DNA from: Hyphomonadaceae bacterium UBA1849
GTDB lineage: Bacteria; Pseudomonadota; Alphaproteobacteria; Caulobacterales; Hyphomonadaceae
DNA: 64,000 nt
Assembly: GCA_002338565.1 (NCBI GenBank)
Contig: DDIN01000013.1
Span: forward strand, 50,062 to 114,061
Direction: 5' to 3'
Shown here: piece by piece, positions 18,202 to 26,674 of the stretch
How the letters are laid out: each line of letters begins with the position of its first letter
How positions within the stretch are numbered: position 1 is the first letter of the stretch
Program-made: the position numbers and the translations under genes
Notes under the pieces: model-generated
Seen by the model: the letters and a program-made list of their open reading frames with translations, nothing else
Databases searched by the model: none
What the model was told of the DNA's origin: nothing

Positions 18202-18663
18202 CTACGCAGCTTTAGCGCCGCGATCAGCGTCATTTTCACTTTCGAATGCCAGAATTTTGTCGATATCAATGACAACCAGAAGGCCGTCATCAAGTCGGTA
18301 AACACCCGATGCGATCTGCGCCCAAATTGGGTCGAGATTGCTCGGCACGTCTTCCCGGTCGCCATCATCCAGGGTTTTCACTTCGCCAACTTCGTCGATC
18401 AGAAGACCGAAAGATTCAGTCCCCTTCTCAATACCGATGGCCATTACAGAGGCATCATCTTCGCGCTTCGGAAGACCGAGGCGGGAGCGTGCATCAATTG
18501 CTGTCACGATCCGGCCGCGCAGGTTCAGAAGGCCTGCGACTTCCTTGGTTGCCAGTGGCACCGGTGTAATGGATTCCGGTGCAAAGACGTCGTGGATGCG
18601 CGATACTGCGGCGCCAAAGAGCTGCCCACCAATATAGAGCGTGATGTATTCAGTGCTGCTCAT
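18202..18663 (-). CDS. cheW: Chemotaxis coupling protein CheW
   Basis: A 153-residue SH3-like adaptor linking receptors to CheA. It begins with the typical strand TEYITLYIGGQLFGAAVSRI, and NLRGRIVTAIDARSRLGL is the canonical CheW motif around residues 47-64. It overlaps the cheA stop by 4 bp. Confidence 0.95.
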   Translation of the reverse strand: MSSTEYITLYIGGQLFGAAVSRIHDVFAPESITPVPLATKEVAGLLNLRGRIVTAIDARSRLGLPKREDDASVMAIGIEKGTESFGLLIDEVGEVKTLDDGDREDVPSNLDPIWAQIASGVYRLDDGLLVVIDIDKILAFESENDADRGAKAA

Positions 18664-21437
18664 GCGGCTTGTCCTTTAAGGCTAGCGGTTTGATCGAGAA
18701 CTGCGAGAAGGCCATGACGGTCAGACTTGCGAACACAGCCAGCGAAGTCAGGTGTCACGAGGCTTTCCTCGCGGTTAGACATTGCGACGCGTGGCACATC
18801 AGCCCATTCAGCGTCAGTAGAGAGCTTGTCGACGAAGGCACGGGCTTCCGCATCATTGTCGATGTCAGCAAGCACCACATCGAAGTCAGACGGCTCGATG
18901 TTCGCAGCAAGAGCTTCTTCAACAGATGAGACTGTTGTTACGCGGTAGCCGGACGCTTCGAGAAGCGGTGCCAGCATGTTGCGGAAGAAGTCATGGCTTT
19001 CGAAGAGCAGAAGAGACTTAGGCTCTTTTGGACCTTCAGACATCGCCTTCGCCCAGTCATAGTCAGCCTGGCCGAGGAAGTGACCGATATCGATAACTTC
19101 TGTCGCCTTACCGCCGATAACCGCAGTACCCAGAACGCCTGGTGTTGAGTCGCCGATAGCAACTTTCAGCACGTCTTCAGTGATGTCGAGAACCTTATCG
19201 ACGCCGATACCGACAACGCTGTCACCATTGTTCACAACGAGAACCGGCTGACGGCCTTCTTCGTTCGCTGTCAGGCCACCAGACATCGGAATGACCGGCA
19301 TAAGCTGACCGCGATACTGAACCACAGGGCCTTTGTTTGTCATCTCGAAGCGATCGACTTCGATTTCTTCCAGACGCGTGACGAGCGAGAGTGGGCACGC
19401 TTTTGGTTCTGCAGAGCCCGCAGAGAAGACGAGCAGGCTCGTTTTCTGGTCGCCACGAGAAACGATCTTGCGTGTCTCTTGTACCACCGGCTTGGTTCCT
19501 GTCGTTGATTTGTCGAAGGCAGCCAGTTTGGAAATGCCGTTCGGGTCAAGGATCATGATCACAGAGCCATCGCCCAGGATCGTAGAACCGGAGTACTCGG
19601 TAATGTCACGCAGAACGCTGTTGATCGGCTTCACAACGATTTCTTCTGTGTCGAAGACTTCGTCGACCACCAGACCGAAGCGCTGGGATGCAACCTGCAT
19701 CACGATGACAAAGCGGTTCTTGTTTTCAGCGTTTGTGTCATCAAGCTTGAGTGCGTTCGCAAGCGGAAGCACTGGCAGCAGGCGATCACGTAGACGCAGA
19801 ACCTGAGTACCGTTGATAGATTCGATTTTGTTCTCGCTGTTCGAACCAGTGCGAACCAGTTCCACGACAGAGAGCTGAGGTACAGCAAAGCGCTGGCCCT
19901 GAGACCCGACGATCAGTGCAGACACGATTGCCAGTGTCAGCGGGATTTTGATCGTGAAGGTCGTGCCCTCGCCTTCGCGAGATACCAGATCGATCGCGCC
20001 ACCAATCAGTTCGATGTTTGTACGAACAACGTCCATACCCACACCGCGACCGGACAGGTTTGTCACCTTCTCGGCAGTCGAGAAGCCAGGCGCAAAGATC
20101 AGGCGGTGGATCTGCGCTTCCGTCATGGTTGTCGCTTCTTCTGGCGTGATGACACCGTTATCGAGCGCTTTCTGACGAATGCGAGCTGTTTTCAGGCCGG
20201 CACCATCGTCGCGCAGTTCGATGTGGATGTGACCACCTTCGTGATAGGCGCGCAGAATGATTGTGCCTTCTTCAGGCTTGCCGACAGCCATACGATCAGA
20301 TGGCAGCTCCAGACCGTGGTCACAGGAGTTGCGGATCATGTGTGTCAGCGGATCGCGAATAAGTTCAAGAACCTGACGGTCGAGTTCAGTCTGATCACCT
20401 TCCATGACCAGCTTGATCTTCTTGTTGAGGTCCTGAGCAGCGTCGCGAACGATACGAGGAATTTTCTTCCATGCATTGCCGATTGGCTGCATGCGGGTCT
20501 TCATGACCGCATCCTGCAGTTCGCCTGTTACGTTAGACAGACGTTGCAGTGGTGTCTTAAATTCAGAGTCGTCCATCTGACGGACCATCTGAAGAAGCTG
20601 GTTACGTGTGAGAACCAGTTCGGACACCATGTTCATCAGGTGCTCGAGCACATCCACGTTCACGCGGATAGACTGGCTGGCACGCGGTGTGTTCGATGCC
20701 ATTTCAGGCTCGTTCGCAACCGCTTTTTCGATCGCTGCAGCAACAGCTGCCGGTGTGACGGCTTCTGGCTCTTCAGCGTCGTCGGCGGCTGCCTCAGGCG
20801 CAGCTGCTTCAGCTGTTTCTTCTGTCGCGTCAGGCGGATTGGAGAAGTCTTCAACTTCAACAGACGCAAACGCAGCTTCCAGTTCAGCGAGAGACACTTC
20901 ACCAGGGCGGAGTTCGCGGCCAAGATCTTCATCCCAGCGTACATCGTCAGCGAGATTTGCAGGGCGAGGCTTCTTATCACTTGCTGCTGGCTTGGCTTCG
21001 GCTGCCGCAGGCTCAGGAGCTGGGGCAGGCGCTTCTGCCACAGGCTCAGGCGCACCAAGTTCGCCGTCTGCAGCCTTTTCAAGACGAGAGATCAGTTCGG
21101 CGTCATCGCCTTCCGGCTCTGTCTCGTGATTTTCAAGGTGAGCAAGCAGCGCTTTAATTTGGTCAATAGACTCAAGAACCAGGGTCACCAGAGGCGGTGT
21201 AACTTCAATTGTACCGTCGCGGAACTTGCCGAGCAGTGTTTCGCCCGCATGGGCTACTGCTTCAAGACGAGGTAATCCGAGGAACCCGCACGTCCCTTTA
21301 ATAGTATGCACAAGTCGAAAAACATTGTTCAGAATGCCCTGATCATTCGGCTCCGCTTCGAACCGCACCAGTTCGGAGTCGATAACTTCCAGAGATTCCG
21401 ATGTCTCGGTGAGAAATTCACTCAGAAGATCGTCCAT
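18660..21437 (-). CDS. cheA: Hybrid chemotaxis kinase CheA with two CheW modules and a receiver
   Basis: A 925-residue kinase. The Hpt domain has His44 in LVHTIKGTCGFLG. An acidic Ala/Pro/Glu linker replaces a clear P2 domain. The dimerisation region, N-box (MIRNSCDHGLELP), GRGVGMDVVRTNIE and a full HATPase follow. The C terminus has two consecutive CheW-like regions (about residues 530-660 and 675-790) and a receiver-like domain (about 800-925). That receiver keeps an Asp (VVLADID) and Lys (CVRKSD), but its first strand reads LLLFESHDFF without the usual acidic pair, so phosphorylation may be impaired. The ATG at 21437 follows AGGTGGG and gives the classical MDDLLSEFL start. Confidence 0.95.
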   Translation of the reverse strand: MDDLLSEFLTETSESLEVIDSELVRFEAEPNDQGILNNVFRLVHTIKGTCGFLGLPRLEAVAHAGETLLGKFRDGTIEVTPPLVTLVLESIDQIKALLAHLENHETEPEGDDAELISRLEKAADGELGAPEPVAEAPAPAPEPAAAEAKPAASDKKPRPANLADDVRWDEDLGRELRPGEVSLAELEAAFASVEVEDFSNPPDATEETAEAAAPEAAADDAEEPEAVTPAAVAAAIEKAVANEPEMASNTPRASQSIRVNVDVLEHLMNMVSELVLTRNQLLQMVRQMDDSEFKTPLQRLSNVTGELQDAVMKTRMQPIGNAWKKIPRIVRDAAQDLNKKIKLVMEGDQTELDRQVLELIRDPLTHMIRNSCDHGLELPSDRMAVGKPEEGTIILRAYHEGGHIHIELRDDGAGLKTARIRQKALDNGVITPEEATTMTEAQIHRLIFAPGFSTAEKVTNLSGRGVGMDVVRTNIELIGGAIDLVSREGEGTTFTIKIPLTLAIVSALIVGSQGQRFAVPQLSVVELVRTGSNSENKIESINGTQVLRLRDRLLPVLPLANALKLDDTNAENKNRFVIVMQVASQRFGLVVDEVFDTEEIVVKPINSVLRDITEYSGSTILGDGSVIMILDPNGISKLAAFDKSTTGTKPVVQETRKIVSRGDQKTSLLVFSAGSAEPKACPLSLVTRLEEIEVDRFEMTNKGPVVQYRGQLMPVIPMSGGLTANEEGRQPVLVVNNGDSVVGIGVDKVLDITEDVLKVAIGDSTPGVLGTAVIGGKATEVIDIGHFLGQADYDWAKAMSEGPKEPKSLLLFESHDFFRNMLAPLLEASGYRVTTVSSVEEALAANIEPSDFDVVLADIDNDAEARAFVDKLSTDAEWADVPRVAMSNREESLVTPDFAGCVRKSDRHGLLAVLDQTASLKGQAA

Positions 21438-21597
21438 AAAACCCACCTGTTATAAATTTATAGAGTTAGACGGACTGACCTTCGCTTATCTGGGTTAAAA
21501 AAATGCTTTCGTTGCGTAATTAATTGCAAGCTCAGCGACATTAGCTGCCGCCGAGTGCTAGCTTCTATTTAATTAGATCAAATCCAGTTAGGACTTC

Positions 21598-22227
21598 TTA
21601 AAGTCCAGTTACAGTGAAGCTCACGGTTTCTTCGCCTTCGGTGAAGCTGAAAGAACCACCGAGTTCCTGGACGATCATTGTCATGAAGTAAGGCTGGATC
21701 GTGCGCGGGTCCCAACCATCTTCCGGTTCGGTGTTAGACAATGCGGCGCGAACGTCCGGCGCCATACGTGCGCGTTTACCAGACGCGACCAGATTGATGG
21801 TGAGCGTATCGTCCTGATCAATCGTCACTTTGAGCGAGCCATCACGTGACAGGCAGGCAAGGCCCAGCATGATGACGTTCATCATAACGCGGACCTGCGC
21901 GAAGGAGAGGCTCCCCGCATTGATGTTCCACTCAATCTCGCCCTTGTGAGACCCGACATATCCTTCGGCGATGGCTTTTGCCTCATGAAGCTCAGCGGCC
22001 CCTTTGGACATCCCCATTGACCCGAAGGCGTAGCGAAGAAACTGGAGGCGCGCGAGAGAGCGCGATGTGCTCTGCTCTAAAAGCTGTTCAGCCTGTTCAC
22101 GCATATCCTGCGCAGAACTGTCCTGCATGAACTCAAGAGCGGACGACGCAGCGCCCACCGGCGACACAAGGTCGTGACATATTTTGGAAGCCAGATACGA
22201 CGCAAGTCGGTTTGAATCGAGCAGCAT
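21598..22227 (-). CDS. chpT: Histidine phosphotransferase ChpT
   Basis: A 209-residue protein with a DHp-like helical hairpin and a degenerate ATPase-like domain. The acceptor is His18 in KICHDLVSPVGA, the ChpT hallmark, and NALEF-like SSALEFMQD follows. No G1 or G2 boxes are seen in the C-terminal half, as expected for a non-catalytic member. In Caulobacter ChpT relays phosphate from CckA to CtrA and CpdR. It lies 160 bp upstream of cheA on the same strand. Start is the ATG at 22227. Confidence 0.93.
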   Translation of the reverse strand: MLLDSNRLASYLASKICHDLVSPVGAASSALEFMQDSSAQDMREQAEQLLEQSTSRSLARLQFLRYAFGSMGMSKGAAELHEAKAIAEGYVGSHKGEIEWNINAGSLSFAQVRVMMNVIMLGLACLSRDGSLKVTIDQDDTLTINLVASGKRARMAPDVRAALSNTEPEDGWDPRTIQPYFMTMIVQELGGSFSFTEGEETVSFTVTGL

Positions 22228-22327
22228 GAGACAATCGTCCTTATTGTCCGACGGGTCACACAGCCGCGCTCAGTATGGGCCGCATAATCCAGTTAGATAC
22301 AAAAGGCAGACCGAAAATGCCCGATCT

Positions 22328-22361
22328 CCCCAATCAGATAAGGAAACTACCTGATTCGGGG
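22328..22361 (-). terminator. Hairpin at the end of the ydbH operon
   Basis: Arms CCCC-AATCAG and CTGATT-GGGG (one bulged base) surround the stop codon of the small membrane protein at 22347. Only a weak T-run (ATTTTC) follows on the minus strand, so terminator activity is uncertain. Confidence 0.4.
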
Positions 22362-22610
22362 ATCATTATGGGTAGACGATTTTTCAGACAGGTCAGAAAT
22401 TTCGTCCCGTCCGGACCGCGCGCTGAAAAAAGCGAGCGCATAAAGCCCGGCTGACAGCAGCAGGCAAAGGAAGGACGCCGTTATAAACGCGAACCATCCA
22501 TGGCCCGATATATATGTCGGACCATCAATATTTGAGAAAACAATAAATCCGACCCCGAGCAGGAAAACTGCAAACCCGAGGCCGGAAACAATAAGTACTT
22601 TTTTGATCAT
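22347..22610 (-). CDS. Small two-helix inner-membrane protein in the ydbH operon
   Basis: An 87-residue protein with two hydrophobic segments (about residues 5-26 and 40-63) joined by a short loop, plus a charged cytoplasmic tail. I do not recognise the family. It starts 3 bp after the ydbL stop, so it is part of the ydbH-ynbE-ydbL operon and could be an accessory membrane subunit of the lipid-transport bridge, or an unrelated passenger. Confidence 0.65.
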   Translation of the reverse strand: MIKKVLIVSGLGFAVFLLGVGFIVFSNIDGPTYISGHGWFAFITASFLCLLLSAGLYALAFFSARSGRDEISDLSEKSSTHNDPRIR

Positions 22611-22613
22611 GGA

Positions 22614-22958
22614 TCAGGGTTTTACCACCCATCGGCCAGTATCATCGTAGACATAATGTCCCGATGGCTGTGCCGCGACGAGGCGCTCACCCGTAATGCG
22701 TGCAACATCTGAAATATTGACGCCTTCGCGCGCCGCCATATTGGCGTAAGCAGCCCGGCGGCCGGCATTCACTTCATCTACCTTGCGCATCACTGCGGCG
22801 TCTGCGCCACCGATCACACCAAGATATCCATCTATGCGTTCGCCTACCACGCCCTGATCCATTGCGCGCTCGAGGAGCGGATCAAGTGCCTGTGCAGGGC
22901 TGACAAGCAATGCGAGGCCAGCAATCATGGCAGTCAGTGCAGTTTTGAACCATTTCAT
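22614..22958 (-). CDS. ydbL: YdbL-like periplasmic protein (DUF1318)
   Basis: A 114-residue secreted protein with a Sec signal peptide (ending SPAQA before LDPLLERAMDQG). The mature part contains RRAAYANMAAREGVNISDVARITGERL, the DUF1318 signature. In E. coli YdbL is a periplasmic factor that modulates assembly of the YdbH-YnbE envelope bridge. It lies directly after the ynbE homologue. Confidence 0.87.
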   Translation of the reverse strand: MKWFKTALTAMIAGLALLVSPAQALDPLLERAMDQGVVGERIDGYLGVIGGADAAVMRKVDEVNAGRRAAYANMAAREGVNISDVARITGERLVAAQPSGHYVYDDTGRWVVKP

Positions 22959-22973
22959 TTTACCATACTCCCG

Positions 22974-23153
22974 TCAGAACAGATCCGGATTATCAGCGAT
23001 CAGTTCTTCAACCTCCCGGTCCAGACGAACCCGGACTTCCTGGTCGATACGAACATTAAGGTTGATCGTTATCGGCTCGGTCGGCGCAGCTACTCGAACT
23101 GTTGGCGTGCATGCGCATGCCAGCAAAGGTACAATTGTGATTAAAAGTCTCAC
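22974..23153 (-). CDS. ynbE: YnbE-like outer-membrane lipoprotein
   Basis: A 59-residue lipoprotein. The GTG at 23153 follows AGGAG with an 8-base gap and gives MRLLITIVPLLACAC, a signal peptide with lipobox LLAC. The mature part alternates hydrophobic and polar residues (ITINLNVRIDQEVRVRL), matching YnbE, which stacks as beta-strands at the outer-membrane end of YdbH. A longer frame from 23210 would overlap ydbH and lacks a signal peptide start. Confidence 0.85.
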   Translation of the reverse strand: MRLLITIVPLLACACTPTVRVAAPTEPITINLNVRIDQEVRVRLDREVEELIADNPDLF

Positions 23154-23202
23154 ACCTAAGTCTCCTGTCAGATGACGACCTTCACGCGTCCTATGCGACT
23201 GG

Positions 23203-26200
23203 TCAATCATTCTGTTGCGATTCCCGTTCCTCTCTGATCAGATCAGTGATCATGTCTTGAGTGGATTGTACCGAAGCGGACATTGACCCAGCATGAACAA
23301 GTTCTGCGAGCTCTGAATCGATCGAAATATTGAGCTTGAATAACTGGCCGTCCAGAACCTCAGGATTATGTCCCTGCATTTGCAGCCCCAGAACGATATT
23401 TCCGACCAGATTGCCATTCGCGCTTACGCCCAGAACTTCATATTCGAAATTGCGCAGCGCATCGAATGCCATGCCCGCATACTCGTTCGCCGTGGAGGCA
23501 GACTCGCCGACATCACCCCGGTAACTCAAAGTACCGTCCTCGATTGAACGTAAAAAGGCGTCGCGCAAATACGCGTTCGCCCCGACAATCTCGATAGGGA
23601 ACCGGCCTGACGCACGCCCTGCGATATCCAGATCATTGAGCGAGAACAGGCCAAGCAGTGAGTGCAAATCCCACTCGTCCGCTTCGATGATCACCATCTG
23701 GCTCGGCTCATCAAAATTCCAGATTGTTGGTTCGATCAATATACGGCCACCAACAAATGGCCATTCAGCGTGCTCTAGAGAGAAGCCGTCCGGACCAAGT
23801 AGCGAGACGTCTGCGACGCCATTGTTCAGGACAAGCGTTGGTGTGAAACGAAATTCATCCAGCGTGAGGCGCTGCGCCTCCGCGGTTCGAAAGCCTATCA
23901 GATCCGTAAAATCCAGCGTGCCGGACAGACCGTTCAACCGGCCAAGCCGGAAGGTATCAAATGACAGCCCGTCAACTTCGACCTGCCCCGTAGACTCAAT
24001 CACACCGTCCTGCCAGCTGAACTGCGCTGCGGGCAGAAGTGCACCTTCGGCATTCACCGCCAGACCGCGCAGGCGTTCAGACAAATGGTGGAGCTGCAAT
24101 CCGCCAGCCTCAAAGGTCAGCGCACCGTTTTCGAGCACCGCAGACCCACGGTTTGACGAGAACCAGTGAATAGCACTCAAATCGCCAATAAAGGCCGTTT
24201 GATCCGATAGCCTGAGACGCCCGTCCAATGAGATACCTTCAGCGGACAACTCACCCGTCCCGTTCAGGACCAGCGGCTGATAATACGCGTTGATCGGCTC
24301 GTTCATACCATCGGTGAACAGCGCCCCCAGGATGGAGTAGTCAATATTCAGCCCACCAGCGCCGGCGTGTCCGCTGCCCTGTATTTCGGCGACTTCAATA
24401 TCCACTGGCAAGTCTTCAAGAGAGGCATCATTGTCCGTCAGATCAAAACTGACATTCAACCCACGCTCATCCGTCGCAAGTGCTGTCGACGCAAATTCGG
24501 AACGGAAATGTGCGGCACGTCCGTCTTCTTCGATGGCGAGACGCATCGGGATCATGAGGTTATCCCCGGCAAGTTCCAGATCGAGCACGCTGTCATACCG
24601 CCAGATAATCTGAGGGTTCTGAAGCGAAATACTGCCTGCTGCAAAACCGGTATAGAATGGAATATCCATCGCTTCGGTCAGAAACCCGCCGGAAAAAGCA
24701 CTACCCTGTTGAACAAACAGTAGGTCGTTAGGGGCACACAGCTCCAGAGAAGCGGGACCAAACGCGACCGTTGGAAGCGCTGCCGTTTCAAAGTCCAGAC
24801 CGAGGCAATTGTCACGTTCGAAACGGAAATTCCAGCCATTACCGGCATCGAACCCCTGAACCCGCGCACGCACTTCAGCATCTTCGAACTCGAAACCGAA
24901 TGCGTCGCCTGTGAAATGGATGTGACCATCTGCGGAGAGGCTGCGCTGGCTTTCGGTCGACTGAAAATCCGTCCGCGCAAAATCAATCATGATCTCACGA
25001 CCTTCGGCCTCAATGTCATCAAGGTGCAGGCGCCGCGTAGAGAGCTGTACCGCATTCGTCGTTCTGTCCAGCATCAACGCAAGACGGTTCGCCGAGAGGT
25101 TGATACCGGAGCGAGGCGCCGAAAACTGCAAATCGCCCTGCACCACGAATTGGTCATCATCGATATGCAGCCACGGGTCTGTGCCATTCGTCCTGATCCG
25201 CAGAATTTCACTTCGCTCATCGCCCTGAATATTGCCCGGACGCAGAGCGTTCAGCTCATACGTGAAGGGCATGAAGGTAAAGCCGGCTTCAAATTCCAAG
25301 CCGGTAGAAAAGCCGCTGGCGAGATTAAGCAGGCTGCCCTGAACCTTTTGCGCATGCGCGGTAAAGGGCTGTGGCAAGGTAAAGCTGCTGAACAGTGTCT
25401 GCCGGAATGCGGGCTCGAGCGCGGCATCGGTCACACTCACCACGCCTTCAAGAGACCCCGCACCGTTAAAAAGAGCAGTCCTGTCCAATGAGAGGTTTCC
25501 GGTAAGAACGGACCGCTCTGCACGCATGACATTCACAAGCTCAAGCTGTGATGTGCCAGCAATCTCACCGACAAGGCGCTCGCCTTCAGCATCAAGACGC
25601 AACTGGGCTACGATTTGCCCGCCGTTTAGACTGCCCGCGTTAAAACTGTTCAGGGACAGCGTTGCATCAACTGCGTCCAACAACAAGTTCTGCGTAGAGA
25701 CCTCACCGCCTGTGAAGGTGAGCCGGACAAGCCCGTCAGACTGAATACCTCTCGCACTCTGCCCGGGGCGCGACAGACGTTCAGCGCGCATTTGCCAGTT
25801 CGCTTCATACTCATGATCGTTCGCAGGCGTTATGTTTGCCTCGAGCACCACGTCAGCAAAGGATACGGTTTCAAGCTCTGCTGTGCGTAGATCAATTTCG
25901 ACCTGCCCCGAGATACGCCCTTCAGCAATGATAAGGTCCGCCTGCGCGCTTCTCAGGTCCAGCTGATGGCCGTCCATCTCCAGCTGTGCTGGCTCAAGTG
26001 TAATACTGGACGTGATTTCCCGCTGCAGAGCGCCGGAAGACGAGACAGTACCCGTAACCGGCCCAGCATCCGTCAATACAGTGAGCCGACCGTCTTCAAT
26101 GGCAAAAGGTGGTAACCCCATGCCAGACGAACCGGAACTCTCACCGGACTGAAGCGCCTCAAGCATGGCAACTTTTACTTCGCCACCGCGTGTGTCGACG

Positions 26201-26538
26201 GTCAGGTGCGGCTCGAAAACACTCACAGATGTAAGTACCGGGCTGAACCAGCCATTCCAGTCCATCGTCAAAGCGAGTCGCTCTGCAGTGACTGGTTCTA
26301 CGTCGTCTTTGGTTAATTCGAGTTCATAAAGACTAACAGAACTGAAGTTTAACTGGTCAATTTGAACCGAACAGTTAATTCCCCTATCGTTACACACTTG
26401 ACGAACGGCTATTTCTGCAATCGGAATGCGGAATAGCCATAAAGAAGCAGGGATGACGACCAATCCAACGCCAACGGCCATTAAAAGCCAGTAACGACGT
26501 TTCAAACGTCGTTGAGGTGTCGTGTTATCAGAAGTCAT
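23203..26538 (-). CDS. ydbH: YdbH-like AsmA-superfamily intermembrane phospholipid transporter
   Basis: A 1111-residue protein with one N-terminal membrane anchor (YWLLMAVGVGLVVIPASLWLF, preceded by Arg/Lys). The remainder is a long series of short amphipathic beta-strands, predicted to form the hydrophobic groove of TamB/YhdP/YdbH proteins that span the periplasm and move phospholipid to the outer membrane. The C-terminal DUF2993/YdbH-like part includes LDGQLFKLNISID. Its operon with ynbE and ydbL homologues supports the specific YdbH assignment over TamB or YhdP. It is divergent from an M23 peptidase gene. Confidence 0.87.
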   Translation of the reverse strand: MTSDNTTPQRRLKRRYWLLMAVGVGLVVIPASLWLFRIPIAEIAVRQVCNDRGINCSVQIDQLNFSSVSLYELELTKDDVEPVTAERLALTMDWNGWFSPVLTSVSVFEPHLTVDTRGGEVKVAMLEALQSGESSGSSGMGLPPFAIEDGRLTVLTDAGPVTGTVSSSGALQREITSSITLEPAQLEMDGHQLDLRSAQADLIIAEGRISGQVEIDLRTAELETVSFADVVLEANITPANDHEYEANWQMRAERLSRPGQSARGIQSDGLVRLTFTGGEVSTQNLLLDAVDATLSLNSFNAGSLNGGQIVAQLRLDAEGERLVGEIAGTSQLELVNVMRAERSVLTGNLSLDRTALFNGAGSLEGVVSVTDAALEPAFRQTLFSSFTLPQPFTAHAQKVQGSLLNLASGFSTGLEFEAGFTFMPFTYELNALRPGNIQGDERSEILRIRTNGTDPWLHIDDDQFVVQGDLQFSAPRSGINLSANRLALMLDRTTNAVQLSTRRLHLDDIEAEGREIMIDFARTDFQSTESQRSLSADGHIHFTGDAFGFEFEDAEVRARVQGFDAGNGWNFRFERDNCLGLDFETAALPTVAFGPASLELCAPNDLLFVQQGSAFSGGFLTEAMDIPFYTGFAAGSISLQNPQIIWRYDSVLDLELAGDNLMIPMRLAIEEDGRAAHFRSEFASTALATDERGLNVSFDLTDNDASLEDLPVDIEVAEIQGSGHAGAGGLNIDYSILGALFTDGMNEPINAYYQPLVLNGTGELSAEGISLDGRLRLSDQTAFIGDLSAIHWFSSNRGSAVLENGALTFEAGGLQLHHLSERLRGLAVNAEGALLPAAQFSWQDGVIESTGQVEVDGLSFDTFRLGRLNGLSGTLDFTDLIGFRTAEAQRLTLDEFRFTPTLVLNNGVADVSLLGPDGFSLEHAEWPFVGGRILIEPTIWNFDEPSQMVIIEADEWDLHSLLGLFSLNDLDIAGRASGRFPIEIVGANAYLRDAFLRSIEDGTLSYRGDVGESASTANEYAGMAFDALRNFEYEVLGVSANGNLVGNIVLGLQMQGHNPEVLDGQLFKLNISIDSELAELVHAGSMSASVQSTQDMITDLIREERESQQND

Positions 26539-26563
26539 ACCCAGCCGCTGAAGTGTTTAACTA

Positions 26564-26605
26564 TGAGCCATTTATCTTGGCATAATTCGTGAATAAATTG
26601 GCTCA
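26564..26605. promoter_or_regulatory. Inverted repeat in the ydbH / M23 divergent region
   Basis: The arms TGAGCCATTTAT and ATAAATTGGCTCA pair over 12 bp with a single bulged base around a 17-base centre. It lies in the 136-bp region between the two divergent genes and could be a shared operator. No T-tract follows. Confidence 0.4.
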
Positions 26606-26674
26606 TTGTTAACGTTTCCAGTGAATTTTTACGTGTGAGTGTGTTTTCTTTACACAAAAAAGCGGAGTGTCCAC

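Noticed and set aside
20106..21275. 389-residue plus-strand reading frame antisense to cheA
   Set aside because: It lies wholly opposite a well-defined CheA; its Cys/Arg/Phe-rich composition is the typical shadow of a G+C-rich gene and it has no family motifs.
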